A DNA stretch of 64,000 nt, taken from contig NZ_WWCU01000004.1 in NCBI RefSeq assembly GCF_009857595.1, positions 218,559-282,558 on the forward strand. The letters run 5' to 3'. Below are positions 8,702 through 16,165 of this stretch, one piece after another. The position numbers and the translations under genes were made by a program. The DNA is from Pseudoduganella aquatica. GTDB taxonomy: Bacteria > Pseudomonadota > Gammaproteobacteria > Burkholderiales > Burkholderiaceae_D. Position 1 is the first letter of the stretch, and every line of letters starts with the position of its first letter. The notes under the pieces are model-generated. The model was not told the DNA's origin, ran no database searches, and was given only the letters and a program-made list of their open reading frames with translations.

Positions 8702-8953
8702 ATGAGCAAGAAATTCATCCCCTACGCCAACGAGGCCGATGTGCTGCATATCGGCGGCCTGACCATCGAGAACCGCGTGGACCGCATCACCATCGCTGGC
8801 GATATCGATCTGACGCTGGACCAGGCTGGCCAGGCGGACGCCCGGGCGCTGCACAAGCTGCTTAGCGATGTGCTGGCCAAGCTCGACGCGCAGACCTTGC
8901 CGGCAAAATTGCCGCCCCCTGTGGTGCAAAGCGTTAAAAATCCTTTCGCGTAA
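8702..8953 (+). CDS. Small conserved hypothetical protein
   Basis: 83 residues, AGGACA upstream, 11 bases after the nuclease gene and probably on the same transcript. The sequence (HIGGLTIENRVDRITIAGDI, then a helical stretch ARALHKLLSDVLAKL) suggests a small beta-sheet followed by a helix. No cysteines, signal peptide or membrane segment. I do not recognise the family. It is unlikely to be a nuclease inhibitor because the nuclease carries an export signal, but the adjacency leaves that possible. Confidence 0.65.
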   Translation: MSKKFIPYANEADVLHIGGLTIENRVDRITIAGDIDLTLDQAGQADARALHKLLSDVLAKLDAQTLPAKLPPPVVQSVKNPFA

Positions 8954-9008
8954 GGGTGGATCAGTAAATATGCTTGCATAGTGATTAAGTTCAAGGCAGA
9001 ATCACTGC

Positions 9009-9485
9009 ATGGATACTCACGACCTGCAAATCTTACAGCTGATTCAGTCCGACAACCGGCGCTCCGCAGCCGAAATCGGGCAGGAAATCGGCTTGTCGGT
9101 TTCCGCCGTCAGCGACCGCCTGCGGCGGTTGAACACAACGTCCGGCGCCGTCGTTGCCAACCGGGCAGTGATCGACCCGGCGCGGGTGGGCATGACGGTA
9201 TGCGCCTTTGTCTTCGTGGACCTGGAGCCGCGCGCGGACGAGGCCTTGTTCGCGGAGGCCGTGCGCTCCTTTGCCGAGGTGCAGGAGGCGCATCACATCA
9301 CCGGCCCGCATTCCTGGCTGGTGAAGGTGCGGGTGCGCGATACTGCGGCCCTGCAGCTATTCCTGACGCAGCGTTTGAAGGCGGTGCCCGGCGTGCTGCG
9401 CACCGAGACCATTATCGCGCTCGACACGGCGAAAGAGACGTCCGAACTGGCGTTCGCTCCGGCGAACGGGGAGGGGGCGCCATGA
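9009..9485 (+). CDS. Lrp/AsnC-family transcriptional regulator
   Basis: 158 residues. The N-terminal helix-turn-helix (DTHDLQILQLIQSDNRRSAA, then EIGLSVSAVSDRLRRL) and a C-terminal ligand-sensing RAM domain (about 65-145, with HHITGPHSWLVKVRV) are typical, and the length fits the family. Its stop overlaps the start of the LysE-type gene by four bases (ATGA), so the two are translationally coupled. By analogy with other lrp-lysE pairs it probably senses an amino acid and controls its export. AAGG lies upstream of the ATG. Confidence 0.9.
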   Translation: MDTHDLQILQLIQSDNRRSAAEIGQEIGLSVSAVSDRLRRLNTTSGAVVANRAVIDPARVGMTVCAFVFVDLEPRADEALFAEAVRSFAEVQEAHHITGPHSWLVKVRVRDTAALQLFLTQRLKAVPGVLRTETIIALDTAKETSELAFAPANGEGAP

Positions 9486-10144
9486 TGGAGTTCGCTTCCA
9501 CGCTGGCGCGCGGCGCGGTGATCGGCTTTGCCATCGCGGCGCCGGTCGGTCCGGTCGGGCTGCTGTGCATCCGCCGCACCTTCGCGCACGGTCCACGCAC
9601 CGGGATGGCCTCCGGCCTCGGCGCGGCAACGGCCGACGCCATGTATGGGCTGGTTGCGGCGCTGGGCGTAAGCGCCGTTGCGGCGCTGCTTTTGGAACAC
9701 GCAGCCACGCTGCGCATAGTCGGCGGCCTGCTGATGGCGGTGCTGGGCGTGGCCGCCTTGCGCCGCGCGCGCGGTCCCGCGCAGCCGGTGGCGACGGGCG
9801 TGCCCCATGCGGCCAGTTCGGCACGTACGGCGACATCGCGAGGCCTGCTGGGCGCCTTCGGCACCACCTTCGCGCTGACTGCGTCCAGCCCCATGACCAT
9901 ATTGTCTTTTGCAGGCCTGCTTGCAGCGCTGGCGCCGCCGGACGGCAGCATGCAGGGCGGATTGATACTGGTGGCGGGCGTCTTCGCCGGCTCCATCGCG
10001 TGGTGGACCATGCTGGTGGGCGGTGTTGCCGCCAGCCGCCGCGCGGTGTCGGCCCGTATGCTGCGGACGATTGAAGCCGTCTCCGGTATCGCCTTGCTGG
10101 CGTTCGCCGCCTGGTCCATCTGCACCGGCGTGGTGATGGCATGA
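9482..10144 (+). CDS. LysE-family exporter coupled to the Lrp-type regulator
   Basis: 220 residues from the ATG at 9482 (MMEFAS), which overlaps the regulator stop; the open frame runs further upstream but without a site. It has the LysE pattern: PVGPVGLLCIRRTFAHGPRT in the first loop, GLGAATADAMYG next, then TASSPMTILSFAGLLAAL, with six hydrophobic stretches. An inner-membrane exporter, substrate unknown. It overlaps the next gene by four bases (ATGA), so regulator, exporter and hypothetical protein form one tightly coupled operon. Confidence 0.88.
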   Translation: MMEFASTLARGAVIGFAIAAPVGPVGLLCIRRTFAHGPRTGMASGLGAATADAMYGLVAALGVSAVAALLLEHAATLRIVGGLLMAVLGVAALRRARGPAQPVATGVPHAASSARTATSRGLLGAFGTTFALTASSPMTILSFAGLLAALAPPDGSMQGGLILVAGVFAGSIAWWTMLVGGVAASRRAVSARMLRTIEAVSGIALLAFAAWSICTGVVMA

Positions 10145-10587
10145 GCGCGCCGCATTTCACCAGCGACGCGCAGATCGCCGCGATAGGAACGCAAGTACTG
10201 GCCCGCACGCTGCCCAAACAGGAGTGGACGCACGCGGCCCACCTGGCGGCGGCTGCGTGGATCATCAGTGAGCGCAAGGACTTGCTGCCCGCCCGCGATA
10301 TGCCGGGCATCATCTCGGCCTACAACATAGCCAGCGGCGTCGCCAATACGGACACCGGCGGTTACCACGAGACCATTACTCAAGCCTCGCTGCGGGCGGT
10401 GGAGGCCTTCCTGCGCGCGCAGCCGGAAGGGACGGCGCTGCATGCGGCCTGCAACGCCTTGCTGGCCTCTCCCTACGGCAAGAAGGACTGGCTGCTGCGG
10501 CACTGGTCGCAAACGCTGCTGTTCTCCGTGGCGGCGCGGCGCACCTGGATAGAGCCGGATCTCGCGCCACTTCCATTCCCCGCCTGA
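10141..10587 (+). CDS. Conserved hypothetical protein in the lrp-lysE operon
   Basis: 148 residues, start overlapping the LysE-type stop. Mostly helical, with conserved-looking HAAHLAAAAWI, YNIASGVANTDTGGYHETIT and WLLRHWSQTLLFS blocks. Several His and Trp residues could form a binding site, but I cannot name a catalytic motif. I recall uncharacterised proteins of this type in other proteobacteria. Its coupling to the exporter suggests a linked role, perhaps processing the exported compound; that is inference. Confidence 0.72.
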   Translation: MSAPHFTSDAQIAAIGTQVLARTLPKQEWTHAAHLAAAAWIISERKDLLPARDMPGIISAYNIASGVANTDTGGYHETITQASLRAVEAFLRAQPEGTALHAACNALLASPYGKKDWLLRHWSQTLLFSVAARRTWIEPDLAPLPFPA

Positions 10588-10608
10588 CTCCACCCGCGCT
10601 GCGCCCCA

Positions 10609-11358
10609 ATGCCCATCCACTACGCCAGAAAACTGACCGGCAGCGCGCGCAGCGCGGAGGGCAACCGCCACCTCGGCGCCTTGCTGTGTTTCGTAGCCGG
10701 CGCCATCAACGCCGGGGGCTTCCTGGCGGTACGGCAGTACACCTCCCACATGACCGGCATCGTCTCATCCATGGCCGACCATCTGGCGCTGGGAGCCTAC
10801 AGCCTGGTGCTGCCCGGCCTGGGCGCCTTGCTGTCCTTCCTCGCGGGAGCGGCCTGTTCCGCCATCATGGTGAACTACGCGCGGCGCAGGCGCATGCATG
10901 GCGAGTACGCTCTGCCGCTGTTGCTGGAGGCGGTGCTGCTGCTGGGCTTCGGCATGCTGGGCGTTCAGCTGGCCGATATAGACGGCTTGTTCGTGCCGCT
11001 GACGGTGATGCTGCTGTGTTTCATCATGGGCCTGCAGAATGCGCTGATCACCAAGGTCTCCAAGGCGGAAATCCGCACCACCCACATCACGGGCATCGTG
11101 ACCGACATCGGCATCGAGCTGGGCAAAATGCTGTACTGGAACCGCGAGCACGAGGCGGGCCAGCACCGGGTCCAGTCGAATCCCGGACGCTTCGCATTGC
11201 TGGCAACGCTGGTGTGCGCGTTCTTCGCGGGCGGGGTACTGGGCGCGCTCGGCTTCCAGGCGCTGGGCTATGCGGCAACCATGCCGCTGGCGCTGCTGTT
11301 GGTGGCTGCTGCCATCGTGCCGGCGGCGGATGACCTGATGGGGCGGAAGCACAAGTAG
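10609..11358 (+). CDS. YoaK/DUF1275-family membrane protein
   Basis: 249 residues. It contains the DUF1275 signature (FVAGAINAGGFLAVRQYTSH, then MTGIVSSMADHLALG) and about six hydrophobic segments, including FIMGLQNALITKVSKAEIRT and THITGIVTDIGIELG. Integral inner-membrane protein of unknown transport or signalling role. It starts 21 bases after the previous gene with no strong ribosome site and may be the last gene of that operon. Confidence 0.85.
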   Translation: MPIHYARKLTGSARSAEGNRHLGALLCFVAGAINAGGFLAVRQYTSHMTGIVSSMADHLALGAYSLVLPGLGALLSFLAGAACSAIMVNYARRRRMHGEYALPLLLEAVLLLGFGMLGVQLADIDGLFVPLTVMLLCFIMGLQNALITKVSKAEIRTTHITGIVTDIGIELGKMLYWNREHEAGQHRVQSNPGRFALLATLVCAFFAGGVLGALGFQALGYAATMPLALLLVAAAIVPAADDLMGRKHK

Positions 11359-11383
11359 CCGCTTGCAACAGAATCCAGTATGT

Positions 11384-11398
11384 TGGATAATCAATCCA
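11384..11398. promoter_or_regulatory. Possible operator before the XRE-cupin gene
   Basis: TGGAT (11384-11388) and ATCCA (11394-11398) form an inverted repeat directly before the ATG at 11401. Further ATCC and GGAT half-sites lie at about 11372 and 11405. An autoregulatory site for the XRE protein is plausible, but the arms are short. Confidence 0.28.
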
Positions 11399-11400
11399 CC

Positions 11401-11973
11401 ATGTCGGATTCCTCACTACACCTCCTTATTGCCCGGCGCGTGCGCGAACTGCGCGCAGCGCGCGGTTTATCGCTGGAAGCGCTTGCCACGCACTGCGGCG
11501 TGAGCCGCTCCATGCTGTCCTTGATCGAACGCGGCGAAAGCAGCCCCACGGCCGTGGTGCTGGAAAAGCTGGCCACTGGCCTGGGCGTGACGCTGCCTTC
11601 GCTGTTTGAAGCGCCTGCGGCGGCGGGAGACCCGGTTTCACGGCGCGGCCAGCAGCAATCCTGGCGCGACCCGCATTCCGGCTATGTGCGGCGCAATGTG
11701 TCGCCGGCCGGCGTGGGATCGCCCATCCAGCTGGTGGAAGTCGAATTCCCGCCCGGCGCGCGCGTAGCCTACGAAACCGCCGCGCGCGAGGCGCAAGTGC
11801 ACCAGCAGGTGTGGGTGCTGGAGGGCGTTATCGACATCACTTATGGAGAGGAGGTTTTCCAGCTCGGCGCGGGCGACTGCCTGGCGATGCAGCTGGACCG
11901 TCCCATGGCCTTCCACAACCCAAGCGCAAGCACCACGCGCTACGCGGTTGCCATTACCACTATCAGGAGCTGA
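11401..11973 (+). CDS. XRE-family regulator with C-terminal cupin sensor
   Basis: 190 residues from the ATG at 11401 (MSDSSLHL); an in-frame ATG at 11380 is possible but would place the inverted repeat inside the gene. Residues about 8-62 form a lambda-repressor-type helix-turn-helix (LATHCGVSRSMLSLIERGES). Residues about 105-185 form a cupin barrel (EVEFPPGARVAYE, then HQQVWVLEGVIDI and LGAGDCLAM). This architecture usually senses a small molecule and controls the adjacent gene. It ends one base before the double-GNAT gene, so that gene is the likely target. Confidence 0.88.
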   Translation: MSDSSLHLLIARRVRELRAARGLSLEALATHCGVSRSMLSLIERGESSPTAVVLEKLATGLGVTLPSLFEAPAAAGDPVSRRGQQQSWRDPHSGYVRRNVSPAGVGSPIQLVEVEFPPGARVAYETAAREAQVHQQVWVLEGVIDITYGEEVFQLGAGDCLAMQLDRPMAFHNPSASTTRYAVAITTIRS

Positions 11974-11974
11974 A

Positions 11975-13177
11975 ATGCGTGACTACCAGGTGCGCCGGCT
12001 GACCTCCGTCAGCGCGGCACAAATTCAGGAGCTGGCCGCGTTGCTGGTCGACTGCGTTCAAGGCGGCGCGTCGGTCAGCTTCATGCTGCCGCTGGGGATG
12101 GACAAGGCGCTGGCGTTCTGGCGCGGCGTGGCGGACGGCGTGGAGCGCTGCGAACGCGCGCTGATCGTGGCGGAGGACGCGAGCGGCATCCTCGGCACTG
12201 TGCAGCTCGTGCTGGCGCAGCCGGACAACCAGCCGCACCGCGCCGACGTGTCGAAGATGCTGGTGCTGCGCCGCGCGCGCCGCCGTGGCCTGGGCGAAGC
12301 GCTGATGCAGCACGCGGAGCAGGTAGCGCGCGACTGCGGCAAATGGCTGCTGGTGCTGGACACCGCCAGCGCGGACGCCGAGCGCCTGTACGAGCGCCAG
12401 GGCTGGCTGCGCGTTGGCGTGGTGCCGGACTACGCGCTGATGCCGGACGGCGCGCTGTGCGCCACCACATTCTATTACCGCAAGCTGGAGCCGCTGGCGC
12501 TGGACAATCCGGTTTGGAGTGCGCTGGGCAGCGGGCACCGCGCCATGGCGCAGCGGAACGGCCTGGCGGCGCGCTACCCGCGCGACGTGTCCCCGCTGGT
12601 GGGCCTGCGCGAGCCATCGCCGCAAGCCTTCGCGGACTTGCGCGCCATGGTGGAAGTGGATGAGGAAGTGTGGCTGCTCACGTCCAATCCGTTGGAACTG
12701 CCGCCGGAATGGGAACTGGCGCGGGTGCGTTACATCGACCAGATGGTGTACGCAGGCCAGGGCCGCGCGCAACCGGTCGCGCATGCAGCGCCTTTGCTGG
12801 AACTGGGTTCGGACGATGTGCCGGACATGATCGCTCTGGCAGCGGAAACCAAGCCCGGTCCCTTCGTGCAGAAGACCATCACCATGGGCCGCTACCTTGG
12901 CGTGCGCGCAGCGGGCGGCAGCCTGTCTGCCATGTCGGGCACGCGCATGGCGCTGGGGGAGTTTACGGAGATTAGTGCGGTCTGCACCAGCCCGGCGGCG
13001 CGCGGCGCAGGCCACGCGCGGGCATTGATGCTGACGCTGATGGCGCAGATCCAGGCGTCCGGCAAGACGCCTTTCCTGCATGTGAAAACGGAAAACGGCG
13101 CAAAGCAAGTCTATGAAAAACTAGGCTTTGTCGTGCGCCGCGAGATCTGCTTCAGCGTGATACGCCGTATCGCGTAG
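11975..13177 (+). CDS. Tandem double-GNAT acetyltransferase
   Basis: 400 residues, ATG at 11975 with AGGAG five bases upstream. Two complete GNAT domains are fused. Domain 1 (about 1-168) has the acetyl-CoA loop RRARRRGLGEAL and the C-terminal beta-bulge region AERLYERQGWLRVG. Domain 2 (about 180-400) is FR47-like, with VCTSPAARGAGHARALM and GAKQVYEKLGFVVRRE. Stand-alone relatives of each half exist, so this looks like a gene fusion. The domains are not alike enough to be a simple recent duplication. The substrate is unknown; the upstream XRE-cupin regulator suggests induction by a small compound, perhaps an antibiotic or amine. Confidence 0.85.
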   Translation: MRDYQVRRLTSVSAAQIQELAALLVDCVQGGASVSFMLPLGMDKALAFWRGVADGVERCERALIVAEDASGILGTVQLVLAQPDNQPHRADVSKMLVLRRARRRGLGEALMQHAEQVARDCGKWLLVLDTASADAERLYERQGWLRVGVVPDYALMPDGALCATTFYYRKLEPLALDNPVWSALGSGHRAMAQRNGLAARYPRDVSPLVGLREPSPQAFADLRAMVEVDEEVWLLTSNPLELPPEWELARVRYIDQMVYAGQGRAQPVAHAAPLLELGSDDVPDMIALAAETKPGPFVQKTITMGRYLGVRAAGGSLSAMSGTRMALGEFTEISAVCTSPAARGAGHARALMLTLMAQIQASGKTPFLHVKTENGAKQVYEKLGFVVRREICFSVIRRIA

Positions 13178-13185
13178 ATATTGGC

Positions 13186-16020
13186 TTAGTTGGCGAACAC
13201 CTCGGCCGCAGGCGTGATCTTCACCGCCTCCGGCTTGATGTTCAGCTTCATATTGCCGATCACCTGGTCTTCGTCCAGCACTTCCTTAGGCTTGTTGCCG
13301 TCGTACTTGATAGGCGAAGGGGCGTCGCTGACCAGCTTTTCCTTCAGTCCGGCGGCGTCCTTGGTGATCATCACCACCGACAGGTTTTTGGCCGACAGGT
13401 GCTTCTTCATGGCGGCGTTCACGTCGTCCACGGTCAGCTTGGACAGGCCGTCGCGCATCAGTTTTGTGAACTCCGGCGTGTTGTACCACTGCGAGTCGAG
13501 CGCGTAGCCCAGCTGCTGGTCTTGCGTCGAGGTCATGACGAAGACGTTCTTCATCAGGTAGCCGCGCGTGATGTCGAACTGCTCCTTGCTCATGCCTTTG
13601 CTGAGCGCCTTGTCCAGCTCCGCCAGCGCGATGCGCAGCGCGAAGTGGCCGTTTTCAGGCGCCACGGGACGGATCCACACCTCGAACAGCTGCGCCTTGC
13701 GGCCCAGGTTGGGGTTGGGGAAGAACTGGAACATACCGCGCGGGAAAGCCTCGGTGTAGGCATAGTCGCCGTAATTCATGCCGCGCAGTTCGCGGATGCG
13801 CTGGTACAGCAGGGCGCTGGACGAACGGTGCTCGCCGAGCCAGGTTTTCACCATCCACAGCGCAGGGAAGTCCGGATGCGAACGCGTGACCGTCAGCGGC
13901 AGGCCGAAGGAAATCGCGGTGGCGCGGGTGTTCTTCTCGATGATTTCCACTTCCAGGCCGTTCGGCATTTTTCCAACCGGCGCCGTGGTGGCGGGCAGGC
14001 CCTCGCCTTCCGGCAGCTTGGCCAGCGCCTGCTTCAGCGTGGCGGTCATGGCGTCCGTGACGTCGCCCGAAATGCCGACGCGCACGGCGCCCTGGGTGTA
14101 GGCGGATTTCCAGAAGCTCTTCACGTCGTCCAGCGTAATGCTGTCCAGGCCCTTGACGGTGCCCAGCGCCGCGTGGCCGTAGCCGCTGCCCGCGAACACA
14201 TTGGTCTGCAGGCGCTCCTTGCCCAGTTCTTCCTCGTTGTTGTCCTTCAGGTCCGTTTGCAGGGCGTTCTTCTGGGCGTCCTTCAGGCGGCGGAAGTCCT
14301 CCTGGCGGAAGCCCGGCGACAGCAGCATGGGCAGCGCGATCTCGTTGAAGGCGGTCCAGTTGTCCTTGTGGATGGAACCGGTGAAGGTGGTCATTTCCTT
14401 GTCGGTCTGCTCGGTGAAGCTGCCTGCCATCGGGAAGAATGCTTTGGCGATTTCGTCGATCTTGCGGTCGCTGGAGCCGGCTGCGGCCACCATCGCCGCA
14501 GTCAGCGCGGCCAGGCCTTCCTTGCCGGCCGGGTCATGCGCGGCGCCGGCCGAGAACAGCAGCTTGTAGCGGATTTGCGGCAGCGCGGACTTCTGCACCA
14601 GGATGTCGATATTGGCCTTGCCGGTCTTGGGCTCGAATCTGGCCAGTTTCGGCAGCGTGGCGATTTCGGCCGGCAAGGTGGAGTGCGACAGGGTGGTGAC
14701 CACCATGCCGTCGTCGGTCAGGAATTTGCGGCCGGCGGCCAGCAGGTCGGCCGGAGTCAGCGAGTCCAGCACACGGTAGTAGTTGTTGATGGTGCCGTAG
14801 GAACGGTTGAAGTGCACGAAGGAGGCCAGCGTGCCGGCGATCTGCTCGGTGTTGTCCAGCGAGCGGATCACGCCGTATTTCAGCGCGGACTTGGCTTCGG
14901 CCAGGGTCTTGTCGCTCACCGCTTCGGTGCGCGCCTTGGCGATGGTTTGCATGATGGCGTCGCGTACATAGACGGCGTCGTCACCGCGCTTGACGCGCGC
15001 GCCCACCATGGCCAGCGTAGGATCGACGCGGTTCGGCGTGCTGTCGAACAGCTGGTCCACCTTCTGTTCGTCCTGCACCAGGCGCTTGAACAGCGGCGAG
15101 GTGCGGCCGAAGGACAGCGACAGCAGCATGGACAGCGCGGCCTGTTCCCTGGCTTTCTCGGAGAAGGCCGGGGCGCGGAAGGCCACGGTCACCAGCGGCA
15201 GGGTAGGCGTGGCCCAGGGCACGTGCTTGTAAATGGCGCCTTTGGCCGCCGGCTCCACCGGCACGTCGGTCTTGTAGGTGCCGCGCTGCCATTTGCTCCA
15301 GTATTTCTCGACCATGGCGAAGGCCTTCTGCGGCTCCACGTCGCCCGCTACGATGATGGTGGTGCGCTCGGGGCGGTACCAGCGGTCGAAGAACACCTTG
15401 GAGTAGGCGTACTGGTTGGGCATGTCCTCGATGTCCTTGATGAAGCCCATCGTGGTGTGCTTGTAGGTGTGCTTTTCGTAGGCGGCGTCGCGCATCACCT
15501 CGAACAGCTTGGACATGGGATTGGCGCTGTTTTTGTTGTATTCACCCAGCACCGCGCGCGATTCGGTCTTGAACACGTCTTCGCTGTAGTCCAGGTGCTG
15601 GAAGCGGTCCGCTTCGACTTTCAGCACGGTTTCCAGGTCATCCTTGGCGAACGTGGTGTAATAGTTGGTTAAGTCGTCGCTGGTGTAGGCGTTCTGGCGC
15701 GCACCAGCCTTGGTGATAATGTCCTGGTACTTTTCAGGCGGGTATTCTTTGGTGCCCCGGAACATCATGTGCTCGAAGAAGTGGGCAAAGCCTGACTTGC
15801 CGGGCTCCACTTCGTTGCGCGAGCCTGTCTGCACGGGGATCTGCAGCGACACGATGTTGGGGAAGCCGGTTGGCACAACGATCACTTTCAGGCCGTTGGC
15901 GAGGGTTTTCTCGGTGGCTTTGAAGGGCAGCAGGTCGGCTTTGCCCGCGCCGCTCTCCGCCGGTGCGGCCATGGCCGGCACGGCTAGCGCCAGGGTGAGG
16001 AATGGTAACAACTTGGACAC
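13186..16020 (-). CDS. M16-family zinc metallopeptidase (double-domain, secreted)
   Basis: 944 residues starting at a GTG (16020) with AAGGAG eight bases upstream. A signal peptide (about 1-18, ending AMAA) exports it to the periplasm. The inverted zinc motif HFFEH (80-84) and the third ligand Glu160, 76 residues on (ESRAVLGE), are intact, so the first M16 unit should be catalytic. The second half (about 490-930) is the non-catalytic M16 partner unit with an R-x-x-x-Y-type region (LLYQRIRELRGMNYGDYAYT). Like other periplasmic members it probably degrades peptides in a closed chamber. It is followed by the converging GNAT gene with eight bases between. Confidence 0.92.
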   Translation of the reverse strand: MSKLLPFLTLALAVPAMAAPAESGAGKADLLPFKATEKTLANGLKVIVVPTGFPNIVSLQIPVQTGSRNEVEPGKSGFAHFFEHMMFRGTKEYPPEKYQDIITKAGARQNAYTSDDLTNYYTTFAKDDLETVLKVEADRFQHLDYSEDVFKTESRAVLGEYNKNSANPMSKLFEVMRDAAYEKHTYKHTTMGFIKDIEDMPNQYAYSKVFFDRWYRPERTTIIVAGDVEPQKAFAMVEKYWSKWQRGTYKTDVPVEPAAKGAIYKHVPWATPTLPLVTVAFRAPAFSEKAREQAALSMLLSLSFGRTSPLFKRLVQDEQKVDQLFDSTPNRVDPTLAMVGARVKRGDDAVYVRDAIMQTIAKARTEAVSDKTLAEAKSALKYGVIRSLDNTEQIAGTLASFVHFNRSYGTINNYYRVLDSLTPADLLAAGRKFLTDDGMVVTTLSHSTLPAEIATLPKLARFEPKTGKANIDILVQKSALPQIRYKLLFSAGAAHDPAGKEGLAALTAAMVAAAGSSDRKIDEIAKAFFPMAGSFTEQTDKEMTTFTGSIHKDNWTAFNEIALPMLLSPGFRQEDFRRLKDAQKNALQTDLKDNNEEELGKERLQTNVFAGSGYGHAALGTVKGLDSITLDDVKSFWKSAYTQGAVRVGISGDVTDAMTATLKQALAKLPEGEGLPATTAPVGKMPNGLEVEIIEKNTRATAISFGLPLTVTRSHPDFPALWMVKTWLGEHRSSSALLYQRIRELRGMNYGDYAYTEAFPRGMFQFFPNPNLGRKAQLFEVWIRPVAPENGHFALRIALAELDKALSKGMSKEQFDITRGYLMKNVFVMTSTQDQQLGYALDSQWYNTPEFTKLMRDGLSKLTVDDVNAAMKKHLSAKNLSVVMITKDAAGLKEKLVSDAPSPIKYDGNKPKEVLDEDQVIGNMKLNIKPEAVKITPAAEVFAN

Positions 16021-16165
16021 GTGGTTCTCTCCTTTTTATTGTCAAATGCCGCTCGGCGGGTGGTGAGCGGCAACGCGGAAGAATAAAATATTCAAGCTGG
16101 AATGCCTAGGCATTTCGGCGTGCTACCATCAAAGTTAAATCGGTTCACCTTTCGCACGTCACATT

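Noticed and set aside
11900..13177. Frameshifted pair of GNAT genes
   Set aside because: The two domains lie in one uninterrupted frame with a good ribosome site at the start, so this is a true fusion.
13399..15672. 757-codon plus-strand frame inside the M16 peptidase
   Set aside because: Antisense shadow of a gene with signal peptide and intact zinc site; its own translation shows no recognisable fold.
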